A stretch of DNA of 64,000 nucleotides from Mactromeris polynyma (GCA_032209605.1 JASFXZ010000012.1:806001-870000), one strand, 5' to 3'; positions 1-15,100 are shown, counted from the first letter of the stretch. A program made the numbers and translations. Notes: generated by a model not told the origin, from the sequence alone.

Positions 1-109
1 ATCACACTGAGCTGAACGGTTTGTTTCAACTTTCCAACCCCTTCTAAAACAGGTTCCAGAATTGTCTCCAGGGCATGTTCAATATACATATTGTGACCCT
101 TCGGCATTT
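1..109 (-). CDS. CCDC142: CCDC142 coding exon 9 (residues 760-794), cut by window edge
   Basis: Acceptor TATATGTTTGCAG|AA supplies the end of a Glu codon, then MPKGHNMYIEHALETILEPV LEGVGKLK and onward to the window edge, still open. ETILEPVLEG is the counterpart of human RTVLEPVLQG. Human continues for roughly 120-150 residues after this point, so one or more exons are expected to the left. Confidence 0.75.
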
Positions 110-3100
110 CTGCAAACATATAAAGTATACATTTATTTCGCTTCATATAATATTTTGGCTGATTCAAGTTAAGTTTAATCACAACCATGCATGATGTGAT
201 CTGAGATCAGACGCTGTTCTATATTGTTGTTGAACTTTTGCTTTTTTTAAACATGAGGTTCATGATGGCCATATATCGCTCACCTGTCTCAAGTTCAGTC
301 AAAATTCATGTCAAAGTTTAGGAGTGTCGTTGATAGTTTCCGCTATATGCATAAAAAGAAAACTAGATCTGTTCACAGGACATGGAGGGGGATGGCATTA
401 CGGACTGTACAGTACAGATTTATCGTATACAAGACTCCAAATTTTTCTAGGTGATGTCTTGTGATGCTTGAGTAAAGAATAAAGAATTAAACATGGATTG
501 CTGAATAAATACACATTTTCGGCTATTTTAGTTTCATGAGATGGCATTTTCAGCGATAATTAATCCAAGTTTGAAGGGGAATCAATATTAAATTCCTATA
601 TAAAAGCTGTCATTGTCATTATAATTAACTTTTCTGAATGAACCGTAAACTTATTACACAGCAGTTCGCTACTTTTTCTATTGTCAGTCTAATCAAGCTT
701 TATTTTGGCGTTTCATACAACAAATTGCTTTAAATTATTTTTTCATGATCACACCTCTTAATTTTGCACACTCTCGTGATCCGATACACTACTCGTGTTG
801 GACTCATTTACTTTTCTCAGGTATTATTATGACACGCTCCACAGGTCAATCACATGTGTCAGGAATAGAGACGTGATCTGATTGGCTGAAAGTGGTTTAG
901 GTGACAAGCGAATAGTTCCGCCTCCGATTCTTTTTGGCAAGCTCGTGTATAATTTCAGTCTACTCAACATGATTATATATTTATATAACAATTTTAGCAC
1001 TTCATGAGATGACGATTTACACAGAAATTGAGAACCAATCTCGGCCACTTATTACTGTATTCATCAGTGAAATTTGGGAAGTCATACTTTTAAATGATTT
1101 GAGCCAATTTGATTTTTCTTGAGCCAATGGCTCAATTGGCAAGTGACAACACAAATCGCGCTTGGCGGTAAGTCCTGTCGTAGGTAGGTCCTGTCGTAGG
1201 TAGGTCCTGTCGTAGGTAGGTCCTGTCGTAGGTAGGTCCTGTCGTGGGTAGGTCCTGTCGTGGGTAGGTCCTGTCGTGGGTAGGTCCTGTCGTAGGTAGG
1301 TCCTGTCGTAGATAGGTCCTGTCGTAGGTAGGTCCTGTCGTAGGTAGGTCCTGTCGTAGATAGGTCCTGTCGTAGGTAGGTCCTGTCGTAGGTAGGTCCT
1401 GTCGTGGGTAGGTCCTGTCGTAGGTAGGTCCTGTCGTAGGTAGGTCCTGTCGTAGGTAGGTCCTGTCGTAGGTAGGTCCTGTCGTGGGTAGGTCCTATCG
1501 TAGGTAGGTCCTGTCGTAGATAGGTCCTGTCGTGGGTAGGTCCTGTCGTAGGTAGGTCCTGTCGTAGGTAGGTCCTGTCGTAGGTAGGTCCTGTCGTAGG
1601 TAGGTCCTGTCGTAGGTAGGTCCTGTCGTGGGTAGGTCCTGTCGTGGGTAGGTCCTGTCGTAGGTAGGTCCTGTTGTGGGTAGGTCCTGTCGTAGGTAGG
1701 TCCTGTCATAGGTAGGTCATTTTTTCGCCTTTTTTGTCTTTGTGGGTCTGTTAGTTTGTTTATATTCCTTTTTCTATTTGAAGTAGAAGAATTCAAGGGG
1801 AGTTTACTAGAAGTTATTCATTTTTTCAAATTCAAATACTTTTCAAGGACTTTTTGATTGTTACAAATTCAAGTAGTTTTCAAGGAGTAGGAATCAAATT
1901 CAAGGACTTTTTGATTGTTACAAATTCAAGTAGTTTTCAAGGAGTAGGAATCAAATTCAAGGACTTTTTGATTGTTACAAATTCAAGGAGTAGGAATCAA
2001 ATTCAAGGACTTTTTGATTGTTTCAAATTCAAGTAGTTTTCAAGGAGTAGGAATCAAATTCAAGGACTTTTTGACTATTACAAATTCAAGTAGTTTTCAA
2101 GGAGTAGGAATCAAATTCAAGGACTTTTCAAGACCTGTGGGAATCCTGATCAATTGCTAGGGAAGTAGTTTAATTGCAAGGTATGACAAATACTCTGCAT
2201 CTTGAACCTTTAGAGTGTGGACCATGAAGCTGAAATATGCCCACAAGGAAATGTGCCCGCAAGACTGTATACACTATATGTGTCATATCATATTCAAGCA
2301 CATCTACACATGTGTGATAACTGTGCCTGATTAAAAAAAATCCATGCAAAACTACAGGCGAGTGTGTCTACAGATGGATGGACATACATATTGCCGAACA
2401 GACGGAGTGGTGGCCATGTGCTTCTCCTTGGAGGAGCATAATAAATGATTAAGGCATATTGTGTCAGAGATCAAACATTTTAACTGACTATTGTATGTTT
2501 CATTTTACTGAGATGCACATGACCTTACCATTGTTACAGAGTTTCTTACTAACTAACTTCATTATCAAACAACTGACAACTTCCGATAGCAGTAAGAACT
2601 GACTGACAATTGACTAACAGGCGAAAATATTTTCTTTTACTAACAACTTCTGTTACTCAAAGAGATATACATTGAAGTATTAAACACAAGTCAGATCTAT
2701 TATACATAGTTGCCAGATACATTGCTAAATGTTTACCAGACTCTGCCTTCCTTTTCCACACTTTACCAACTGGCATGTTGGACTTGAAGTATTCCTGAGC
2801 TGTATTTGTGCAATTACTAGAAAACTGCTTCATACACATTCCCGAGAGACTCTGAAAATATAAATTGCTGAGAGATTAAAAAGAAAGTAAAAGTCAGACA
2901 AGGAATTTTATTGTTTTATTGGGTTAAAAGTTATAGTAATCCAATCAGGGTAATACCGTGTTCACAAGATAGAGAGAAACACAATACAGTCTGCTAGTTC
3001 ACATGTTGGAGAAAGACATTCCATACTCCCTCTAATTAACACAGTGGGAAACATCCGATTCCCCTCTAGTTTACAAGGTGAAGGTAGACACAGGATACCC

Positions 3101-6100
3101 CTCTAGTTAACATGGTGGAGGTAAACAGAGGATATCCCTCTAGTTAACAAGGTGAAGGTAGACACAGGATACCCCTCTAGTTAACATGGTGGAGGTAAAC
3201 ACAAGATACCCCTCTAGTTAACATGGTGGAGGCAAACACAAGATACCCCTCTAGTTAACAAGGTGAAGGTAGACACAGGATACCCCTCTAGTTTACATGG
3301 TGGAGGTAGACACAGGATACCCCTTTAGTTAACATGGTGGAAGTAAACACAATATACCCCTCAAGTTTACATGGTGGAGGTAAACACAGGATACCACTCT
3401 AGTTAACATGGTGGAGGTAGACACAAGTTACCCCTCTAGTTTACATGGTGGAGTTAAACACAAGATACCCCTCTAGTTAACATGGTGGAGGTAGACACAG
3501 GATACCCCTTTAGTTAACATGGTGGAGGTAAACACAAGATACCCCTCTAGTTTACATGGTGGAGGTAGACACAAGATACCCCTCTAGTCTACATGGTGGA
3601 GGTAAACACAAGTTACCCCTCTAGTTTACATGGTGGAGGTAGACACAAGATACCCCTCTAGTTTACATGGTGGAGGTAGACACAAGATACCCCTCTAGTT
3701 TACATGGTGGAGGTAGACACAAGATAGCCCTCTAGTTTACATGGTGGAGGTAGACACAAGATACCCCTCTAGTTTACATGGTGGAGGTAGACACAAGATA
3801 TCCTCTAGTTTACATGGTGGAGGTAGACACAAGATACCCCTCTAGTTTACATGGTGGAGGTAAACACAGGATACCCCTCTAGTTTACATGGTGGAGGTAG
3901 ACACAAGATACCCCTCTAGTTTACATGGTGGAGGTAGAGACAAGATACCCCTCTAGTTTACATGGTGGAGGTAAACACAAGATACCCCTCTAGTTAACAT
4001 GGTGGAGGTAGACACAAGATACCCCTCTAGTTTACATGGTGGAGGTAAACACAAGATACCCCTCTAGTTTACATGGTGGAGGTAAACACAGGATACCCCT
4101 CTAGTTTACATGGTGGAGGTAGACACAAGATACCCCTCTAGTTTACATGGTGGAGGTAGACACAAGATACCCCTCTAGTTTACATGGTGGAGGTAAACAC
4201 AAGATACCCCTCTAGTTAACATGGTGGAGGTAGACACAAGATACCCCTCTAGTTTACATGGTGGAGGTAAACACAAGATACCCCTCTAGTTTACATGGTG
4301 GAGGTAGACACAAGATACCCCTCTAGTCTACATGGTGGAGGTAGACACAAGATACCCCTTTAGTTAACATGGTGGAGGTAGACACACGATACCCCTCTAG
4401 TCTACATGGTGGAGGTAAACACAAGATACCCCTCTAGTCTACATGGTGGAGGTAAACACAAGATACCCCTCTAGTCTACATGGTGGAGGTAGACACAAGA
4501 TACCCCTCTAGTTTACATGGTGGAGGTAAACACAAGATACCCCTTTAGTTTACATGGTGGAGGTAAACACACAATAACCCTCTAGTTTACATGGGTAAGT
4601 AGACACACGATACCCCTCTAGTTAACATGGGTAAGTAGACACAAGATACCCCTCTAGTTTACATAGGTAAGTAGACACAAGATACCCCTCTAGTTAACAT
4701 GGGTAAGTAGACACAAGATACCCCTCTAGTTAACATGGTGGAGGTAAACACAAGTTACCCCTCTAGTTTACATGGTGGAGGTAAACACACAATAACCCTC
4801 TAGTTAACATGGGTAAGTAGACACAAGATACCCCTCTAGTTTACATGGGTAAGTAGACACACGATACCCCTCTAGTTAACATGGGTAAGTAGACACACGA
4901 TACCCCTCTAGTTTACATGGGTAAGTAGACACAAGATACCCCTCTAGTTAACATGGGTAAGTAGACACAAGATACCCCTCTAGTTAACATGGTGGAGGTA
5001 AACACAAGTTACCCCTCTAGTTTACATGGTGGAGGTAAACACACAATAACCCTCTAGTTTACATGGGTAAGTAGACACACGATACCCCTCTAGTTAACAT
5101 GGGTAAGTAGACACAAGATACCCCTCTAGTTTACATAGGTAAGTAGACACAAGATACCCCTCTAGTTAACATGGTGGAGGTAGACACAAGATACCCCTCT
5201 AGTTAACATGGTGGAAGTAGACACACAATAACCCTCTAGTTTACATGGTGGAAGTACACACAAGATACCCCTTTAGTTAACATGGTGGAGGTAAAAACAA
5301 GATACCCCTCTAGTTTACATGGTAGAGGTAGACACAAGATACCCCTCTAGTTTACATGGTGGAGGTAGACACAAGATGCCCCTCTAGTTAACATGGTGGA
5401 GGTAGACACATGATACCCCTTTAGTTTACATGGTGGAGGTAGACACAAGATACCCCTCTAGTTAACATGGTGGAGGTAGACACAAGATACCCCTCTAGTT
5501 TACATGGTGGAGGTAGACACAAGTTACCCCTCTAGTTTACATGGTGGAAGTAGACACACAATAACCCTCTAGTTTACATGGTGGAGGTAGACACAAGATA
5601 CCCCTCTAGTTTACATGGTGGAGGTAGACACATGATACCCCTTTAGTTTACATGGTGGAGGTAGTCACAAGATACCCCTCTAGTTAACATGGTGGAGGTA
5701 GACACAAGTTACCCCTCTAGTTTACATGGTGGAGGTAGACACAAGATACCCCTCTAGTTTACATGGTGGAAGTAGACACACAATAACCCTCTAGTTAACA
5801 AGGTGAAGGTAGACACAGAATAACCCTCTAGTTAACAAGGTGAAGGTAGACACAGGATACCCCTCTAGTTTACATGGGTAAGTAGACACAAGATACCCCT
5901 CTAGTTAACATGGTGGAGGTAGACACAAGATACCCCTCTAGTTTACATGGTGGAGGTAGACACAAGTTACCCCTCTAGTTTAAATGGTGGATGTAGACAC
6001 AAGTTACCCCTCTAGTTTACATGGTGGAGGTAAACACAAGATACCCCTCTAGTTTACATGGTGGAGGTAGACACAAGTTACCCCTCTAGTTTACATGGTG

Positions 6101-9100
6101 GAGGTAGACACAAGATACCCCTCTAGTTTACATGGTGGAGGTAGACACAAGTTACCCCTCTAGTTTACATGGTGGAGGTAGACACAAGATACCCCTCTAG
6201 TTTACATGGTGGAGGTAGACACAAGTTACCCCTCTAGTTTACATGGTGGAGGTAGACACAAGATACCCCTCTAGTTTACATGGTGGAGGTAGACACAAGA
6301 TACCCCTCTAGTTTACATGGTGGAGGTAGACACAAGATACCCCTCTAGTTTACATGGTGGAGGTAGATACAAGATACCCCTCTAGTTTATATGGTGGAGG
6401 TAGACACAAGTTACCCCTCTAGTTTACATGGTGGAGGTAGACACAAGATACCCCTCTAGTTTACATGGTGGAGGTAGACACAAGATACCCCTCTAGTTTA
6501 CATGGTGGAGGTAGACACAAGATACCCCTCTAGTTTACATGGTGGAGGTAGACACAAGATACCCCTCTAGTTTACATGGTGGAGGTAGACACAAGTTACC
6601 CCTCTAGTTTACATGGTGGAGGTAGACACAAGATACCCCTCTAGTTTACATGGTGGAGGTAGACACAAGATACCCCTCTAGTTTACATGGTGGAGGTAGA
6701 CACAAGTTACCCCTCTAGTTTACATGGTGGAGGTAGACACAAGATACCCCTCTAGTTTACATGGTGGAGGTAGACACAAGATACCCCTCTAGTTTACATG
6801 GTGGAGGTAGACACAAGTTACCCCTCTAGTTTACATGGTGGAGGTAGACACAAGATACCCCTCTAGTTTACATGGTGGAGGTAGACACAAGATACCCCTC
6901 TAGTTTACATGGTGGAGGTAGACACAAGTTACCCCTCTAGTTTACATGGTGGAGGTAGACACAAGATACCCCTCTAGTTTACATGGTGGAGGTAGACACA
7001 AGATACCCCTCTAGTTTACATGGTGGAGGTAGACACAAGATACCCCTCTAGTTTACATGGTGGAGGTAGACACAAGATACCCCTCTAGTTTACATGGTGG
7101 AGGTAGACACAAGTTACCCCTCTAGTTTACATGGTGGAGGTAGACACAAGATACCCCTCTAGTTTACATGGTGGAGGTAGACACAAGATACCCCTCTAGT
7201 TTACATGGTGGAGGTAGACACAAGATACCCCTCTAGTTTACATGGTGGAGGTAGATACAAGATACCCCTCTAGTTTACATGGTGGAGGTAAACACAGGAT
7301 ACACCTCTAGTCTACATGGTGGAGGTAAACACTAGTTACCCCTCTAGTTTACATGGTAGAGGTAGACACAAGATACCCCTCTAGTTTACATGGTAGAGGT
7401 AGACACAAGATACCCCTCTAGTTTACATGGTGGAGGTAGACACAAGATACCCCTCTAGTTTAGATGGTAGAGGTAGACACAAGATACCCCTCTAGTTTAC
7501 ATGGTGGAGGTAGACACAAGATACCCCTCTAGTTTAGATGGTAGAGGTAGACACAAGATAACCCTCTAGTTTACATGGTGGAAGTAGACACACAATAACC
7601 CTCTAGTTAACAAGGTGAAGGTAGACACAGAATAACCCTCTAGTTAACAAGGTGAAGGTAGACACAGGATACCCCTCTAGTTTACATGGGTAAGTAGACA
7701 CAAGATACCCCTCTAGTTAACATGGTGGAGGTAGACACAAGATACCCCTCTAGTTAACATGGTGGAGGTAGACACAAGATACCCCTCTAGTTAACATGGT
7801 GGAAGTAGACACAAGTTACTCCTCTAGTTTACATGGTGGAGGTAGACACAAGATACCCCTCTAGTTTACATGGTGGAGGTAAACACAAGATACCCCTCTA
7901 GTTTACATGGTGGAGGTAGACACAAGATACCCCTCTAGTTTACATGGTGGAGGTAAACACAAGATACCCCTCTAGTTTACATGGTGGAGGTAGACACAAG
8001 ATACCCCTCTAGTTAACATGGGTAAGTAGACACAAGATACCCCTCTAGTTTACATGGTGGAGGTAGACACAAGATACCCCTCTAGTTTACATGGTGGAGG
8101 TAAACACAAGATACCCCTCTAGTTTACATGGTGGAGGTAGACACAAGATACCCCTCTAGTTTACATGGGTAAGTAGACACAAGATACCCCTCTAGTTAAC
8201 ATGGTGGAGGTAGACACAAGATACCCCTCTAGTTAACATGGTGGAGGTAGACACAAGATACCCCTCTAGTTAACATGGTGGAAGTAGACACAAGTTACTC
8301 CTCTAGTTTACATGGTGGAGGTAGACACAAGATACCCCTCTAGTTTACATGGTGGAGGTAGACACAAGATACCCCTCTAGTTTACATGGTGGAGGTAGAC
8401 ACAAGATACCCCTCTAGTTTACATGGTGGAGGTAGACACAAGATACCCCTCTAGTTTACATGGTGGAGGTAGACACAAGATATCCTCTAGTTTACATGGT
8501 AGAGGTAGACACAAGATACCCCTCTAGTTTACATGGTAGAAGTAGACACAAGATACCCCTCTAGTTTACATGGTGGAGGTAGACACAAGATACCCCTCTA
8601 GTTTACATGGTAGAAGTAGACACAAGATACCCCTCTAGTTTACATGGTGGAGGTAAACACAAGATACCCCTCTAGTTTACATGGTGGAGGTAGACACAAG
8701 ATACCCCTCTAGTTTACATGGTAGAAGTAGACACAAGATACCCCTCTAGTTTACATGGTGGAGGTAGACACAAGATACCCCTCTAGTTTACATGGTAGAA
8801 GTAGACACAAGATACCCCTCTAGTTTACATGGTGGAGGTAAACACAAGATACCCCTCTAGTTTACATGGTAGAAGTAGACACAAGATACCCCTCTAGTTT
8901 ACATGGTGGAGGTAAACACAAGATACCCCTCTAGTTTACATGGTAGAAGTAGACACAAGATACCCCTCTAGTTTACATGGTGGAGGTAGACACAAGATAC
9001 CCCTCTAGTTTACATGGTAGAAGTAGACACAAGATACCCCTCTAGTTTACATGGTAGAGGTAGACACAAGATACCCCTCTAGTTTACATGGTGGAGGTAG

Positions 9101-12100
9101 ACACAAGATACCCCTCTAGTTTACATGGTGGAGGTAGACACAAGATACCCCTCTAGTTTACATGGTGGAGGTAGACACAAGATACCCCTCTAGTTTACAT
9201 GGTGGAGGTAGACACAAGTTACCCCTCTAGTTAACATGGTGGAGGTAAACACAAGATACCCCTCTAGTTTACATGGTGGAGGTAGACACAAGATACACCT
9301 CTAGTTTACATGGTAGAGGTAGACACAAGATACCCCTCTAGTTTACATGGTAGAAGTAGACACAAGATACCCCTCTAGTTTACATGGTAGAGGTAGACAC
9401 AAGATACCCCTCTAGTTTACATGGTGGAGGTAGACACAAGATACCCCTCTAGTTAACATGGTGGAGGTAGACACAAGATACCCCTCTAGTTAACATGGTG
9501 GAGGTAGACACAAGATACCCCTCTAGTTTACATGGTGGAGGTAGACACAAGATACCCCTCTAGTTTACATGGTGGAGGTAGACACAAGTTACCCCTCTAG
9601 TTTACATGGTGGAGGTAGACACAAGATACCCCTCTAGTTTACATGGTGGAGGTAGACACAAGATACCCCTCTAGTTTACATGGTGGAGGTAGACACAAGT
9701 TACCCCTCTAGTTTACATGGTGGAGGTAGACACAAGATACCCCTCTAGTTTACATGGTGGAGGTAGACACAAGATACCCCTCTAGTTTACATGGTGGAGG
9801 TAGACACAAGATACCCCTCTAGTTTACATGGTGGAGGTAGACACAAGATACCCCTCTAGTTTACATGGTGGAGGTAGACACAAGTTACCCCTCTAGTTTA
9901 CATGGTGGAGGTAGACACAAGATACCCCTCTAGTTTACATGGTGGAGGTAGACACAAGATACCCCTCTAGTTTACATGGTGGAGGTAGACACAAGATACC
10001 CCTCTAGTTTACATGGTGGAGGTAGATACAAGATACCCCTCTAGTTTACATGGTGGAGGTAAACACAGGATACACCTCTAGTCTACATGGTGGAGGTAAA
10101 CACTAGTTACCCCTCTAGTTTACATGGTGGAGGTAGACACAAGATACCCCTCTAGTTTACATGGTGGAGGTAGACACAAGATACCCCTCTAGTTTACATG
10201 GTGTTTGTTGACACAAGATACCCCTCTAGTTTACATGGTGGAGGTAAACACAAGATACCCCTCTAGTTTACATGGTAGAAGTAGACACAAGATACCCCTC
10301 TAGTTTACATGGTGGAGGTAGACACAAGATACCCCTCTAGTTTACATGGTAGAAGTAGACACAAGATACCCCTCTAGTTTACATGGTGGAGGTAGACACA
10401 AGATACCCCTCTAGTTTACATGGTGGAGGTAGACACAAGATACCCCTCTAGTTTACATGGTGGAGGTAGACACAAGATACCCGTCTAGTTTACATGGTGG
10501 AGGTAGACACAAGATACCCCTCTAGTTTACATGGTGGAGGTAGACACAAGATACCCCTCTAGTTTACATGGTGGAGGTAGACACAAGATACCCCTCTAGT
10601 TTACATGGTGTTTGTTGACACAAGATACCCCTCTAGTTTACATGGTGGAGGTAAACACAAGATACCCCTCTAGTTTACATGGTAGAAGTAGACACAAGAT
10701 ACCCCTCTAGTTTACATGGTGGAGGTAGACACAAGATACCCCTCTAGTTTACATGGTAGAAGTAGACACAAGATACCCCTCTAGTTTACATGGTGGAGGT
10801 AGACACAAGATACCCCTCTAGTTTACATGGTGGAGGTAGACACAAGATACCCCTCTAGTTTACATGGTGGAGGTAGACACAAGATACCCGTCTAGTTTAC
10901 ATGGTGGAGGTAGACACAAGATACCCCTCTAGTTTACATGGTGGAGGTAAACACAAGATACCCCTCTAGTTTACATGGTGGAGGTAGACACAAGATACCC
11001 CTCTAGTTTACATGGTGGAGGTAGACACAGGATACCCCTTTAGTTAACATGGTGGAGGTAAACACAAGATACCCCTCTAGTTTACATGGTGGAGGTAAAC
11101 ACAAGCTACCCCTCTAGTTTACATGGTAGAGGTAGACACAAGATACCCCTCTAGTTTACATGGTGGAGGTAGACACAAGATACCCCTCTAGTTTACATGG
11201 TAGAGGTAGACACAAGATACCCCTCTAGTTTACATGGTAGAGGTAAACACAAGATACCCCTCTAGTTTACATGGTAGAGGTAGACACAAGATACCCCTTT
11301 AGTTAACATGGTGGAGGTAAACACAAGATACCCCTCTAGTTTACATGGTTGAGGTAAACACAAGATACCCCTCTAGTTTACATGGTAGAGGTAGACACAA
11401 GATACCCCTCTAGTTTACATGGTAGAGGTAGACACAGGATAACCCTCTAGTTTACATGGTGGAGGTAAACACAAGATACCCCTCTAGTTTACATGGTGGA
11501 GGTAGACACAAGATACCCCTCTAGTTAACATGGTGGAGGTAGACACAAGATACCCCTTTAGTTAACATGGTGGAGGTAGACACAAGATACCCCTCTAGTT
11601 TACATGGTGGAGGTAGACACAAGATACCCCTCTAGTTAATATGGTGGAGGTAAACACAGGATACCCCTCTAGTTAACATAGTGAAGGTAGACACAGGATA
11701 CCCCTCTAGTTAACATGGTGGAGGTAGACACAAGATACCCCTCTAGTTTACATGGTGGAGGTAGACACAAGATACCCCTCTAGTTTACATGGTGGAGGTA
11801 AACACAAGATACCCCTCTAGTTTACATGGTGGAGGTAGACACAAGATACCCCTCTAGTTAACATGGTGGAGGTAGACACAAGATACCCCTTTAGTTAACA
11901 TGGTGGAGGTAGACACAAGATACCCCTCTAGTTTACATGGTGGAGGTAGACACAAGATACCCCTCTAGTTAATATGGTGGAGGTAAACACAGGATACCCC
12001 TCTAGTTAACATAGTGAAGGTAGACACAGGATACCCCTCTAGTTTACATGGTGGAGGTAAACACAGGATACCCCTCTAGTTAACATGGTGGAGGTAGACA

Positions 12101-15100
12101 CAGACTACCCCGCTAGTTTACATGGTGGGAATTTTTCCAAATTTCAAGAGCCATTATGCAGTCATGCATATTGGATCTGACTGGTTTTTGAAAGAATCCA
12201 AGCTCTTATGTATATCTAATGACTGTATAAGTTTGATAAACTTCAGATAATAAATGAATGAGCAATTGCATTCTCAAGCTCTTTTATAGCAGGTTCGACA
12301 ATTTCAAGGGCCATAATTACGTTTTTTCGAAAGGAACCTAGCTCTCTTGTGTTTTCGCATCTGTTTTGTATCAGAAAATATCCTATCGACATGTAGTTGT
12401 ATTGATACGTATGGTATCCTGTGATGATTGTATTGTGTCATCCCTACCATAAACAATAACATAAAGAAGGGAGACAACTCTACAAGGACATAGCATGGAT
12501 ATATAAGAGTTACCTGCAAACTATCCATCAGCACACTCAGTTGACCAGCAATAGTGTTTACATTAACAATGCACTCCGGTCCAACCTTCTGTGACAGGAA
12601 TTTAGACACCATCTGAGTATGATAAATAGATGCCTTTGTCTCATCAACCAAAATCTAAAACATACAAAATAATCACATGAATGAAGTTGTGACGTAAGCA
12701 ACATAAAAATGTACAAGAGAAATTTTTGTTGGTTATCTTGTGCAGACAATACCAGTCAGTGTATCTTGTGCATCAGTGATTTTTGGTTAATATTAACATT
12801 TCTCACATAATGATGTCACATTACATTGAATAATAACTTGAATGAATAATACGTTACTATAAGCAAAAATCCCTCCAAACTTTAGTTGTTTGGTTCAATA
12901 TTGTCCTTTACTTCTTAAAAAGGAAAGCAAGAAAAAAATCTTTCTCTGGCTCTTCGGTAGCCCTCATGCCACATATCCATTCCGGAAGCTAGTGAAGGAT
13001 TCTTATTATATTGCAGGGCATGCTCAAACACTGATCTAACATTGAAATGTGTGGGTCCCAAAAGGCATATTTTAACACAAACATACAGTACTCAGTTATA
13101 AGGAAATACACAATATTGATTGACTTGGGTGTGAAAACAAATGTTAGCTAATGAGATAATTTATCGCAGCAGGCACAGCATTAATTGACCAACATCCTAA
13201 TAGGTCATGATCGTATTGGTCAAGCATGCATAATATTCACTATATTATGTCAACAGGGTTTTAATTTAACTATAAATAATTGGACTATCAGTAAGCATAG
13301 AAGGGTTTGTTATTTACATGTAAGTAAGCAGTTACCGTTCAACACTCTCTATACATGTATTTATTTGGGCGAACTTTTAAAAACTTTTCAATACCATGTC
13401 TGTCCTGGTCAATTATTTTTAAAACATTGCATTATTAATACATGTACAGTTCTTGTGTGACAGTTCAATAGTAAAGATGGAACAAATTAAAAGAAAAGCC
13501 ATACTGCTGGAAACAAGATACGAAATTTTGCAACAAATTGTTGTATATAAATTATATTAGTGCAACAACTACAATTTGTTATCTTTTATATCCATTAATG
13601 CATGATCTGTATCACTACTGACACAAACAGTATCGGTGTAAACAAGAAACAAGTCGACAGTTATGGACATTATAACGAAATTGATCATCTCCATACAATT
13701 ATAAAGAAATGTCGCTGTATCGATGAAACAAAGTTCCGATACATCGTAATAAATCTCAAGGTCCACAGAAATTGATTATAAGTGTGTTTGATGGTATATG
13801 TACCAAGTTTATCATACTGACAAATTCATTACAACAACATTTTTCTGTGGCATGAACAGTGTCTTTGTATTGAGTACAGATGATATAAAATCCAAAGAAA
13901 ATCACAGTACTTACCTTCATGTCTGTTTGTGATATGAGTAGGAAGGTCCCAACAGTCATAGACGTCAGGTATTGATGTGACTTAGTACGACACCACTGTA
14001 CTGACAAGCTTGACGTTGCCACTAATCTTACTGCTACAGCAACCACTTCATCTACTGACGCTGGTAATCCTTCAATAGAAACAAGATTGCCCTAGATTGC
14101 TCACCCGAGTCAACAAGCATAAGTTATAAAACAAATGAACCCCCCAGGTGGGGTCAAATTTGACTCCTGAGGCATGACTTAATCAACCTTGGTAGGGGAC
14201 CATTAGAGAAAGCTACACACCAAATATATACGAAGTGCCTTGTGGTTTTTTGACCAGAAGATTTATTAGTCGATAGAAAACAAGAGACCCTCTGGTGGGG
14301 TAAATATTGACTCCAGGGGCATGATTTGAACAATCTTTGAATAGGGTAAATATTGACTCCAGGGGCATGATTTGAACAATCTTTGAATAGGGTAAATATT
14401 GACTCCAGGGGCATGATTTGAACAATCTTTGAATAGGACCACAAGACAATGCCGCATACCAAATATCTAAGTTCTGGGCCTAGTGGTTTTGGACAAGAAG
14501 AATTTTGCCATAGCAACTCTGTATGGAACTGAAATCTTTCAACAGCTTTAGTAGAGTACCATCCAAGTTACATCTTTGCCCAGTTTGAGCAACTTCCTTC
14601 ACATAGTTTCAGAGATGTCATTCAAATAAGAGTGTGCGGACAGACAAATTAGGGTTTTGATGGTTTTTCGACAAAAAAAACTCTGACAATTTCATTAACT
14701 GCAAAAAAGACGTTGTAAATAATGAATGCTTTTATATTTTATTCTATTCTTCACGATCCATTATTTTAATTGGCACATATGGTGTGAAGATTAGTGTCTG
14801 TCATCAATACAGATCATGTGAATCCAAATACTGTGACTTTTAATTAGAAATAAAGTCCAATTAAAGAGCACTAGACAGCTGTGATAATACCTCCAGGGAA
14901 CGGATCAGGGCCATCAGTTAGATTCTCTCTCAGAAGATGAAGCATTGGTTGATATGTATTCCTCAGTAACATCCCAGTACGAGTACTGTAATCACCATCC
15001 ACTAGTGGACATGGGTAACATTTGTCAGATCGGTGAGAGGCAAGGGCTTCACACATTGCTGCAAATATACATTGTACATATCAGTTAACCTCCACACTCA

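Noticed and set aside
1017..1796. 259-codon minus ORF with 16-residue repeats
   Set aside because: Generated by the 16-bp array, whose unit has no stops on that strand; no initiator or splice support.
2657..2839. Terminal CCDC142 exon ending at TGA 2657
   Set aside because: The family alignment continues in phase from the donor at 2737 into the exon at 1-109, so the read-through to TGA is intron.
2995..12128. CRISPR array or satellite centromere
   Set aside because: Units are contiguous with no unique spacers, so not CRISPR. A single 9-kb block within an intron does not indicate a centromere.
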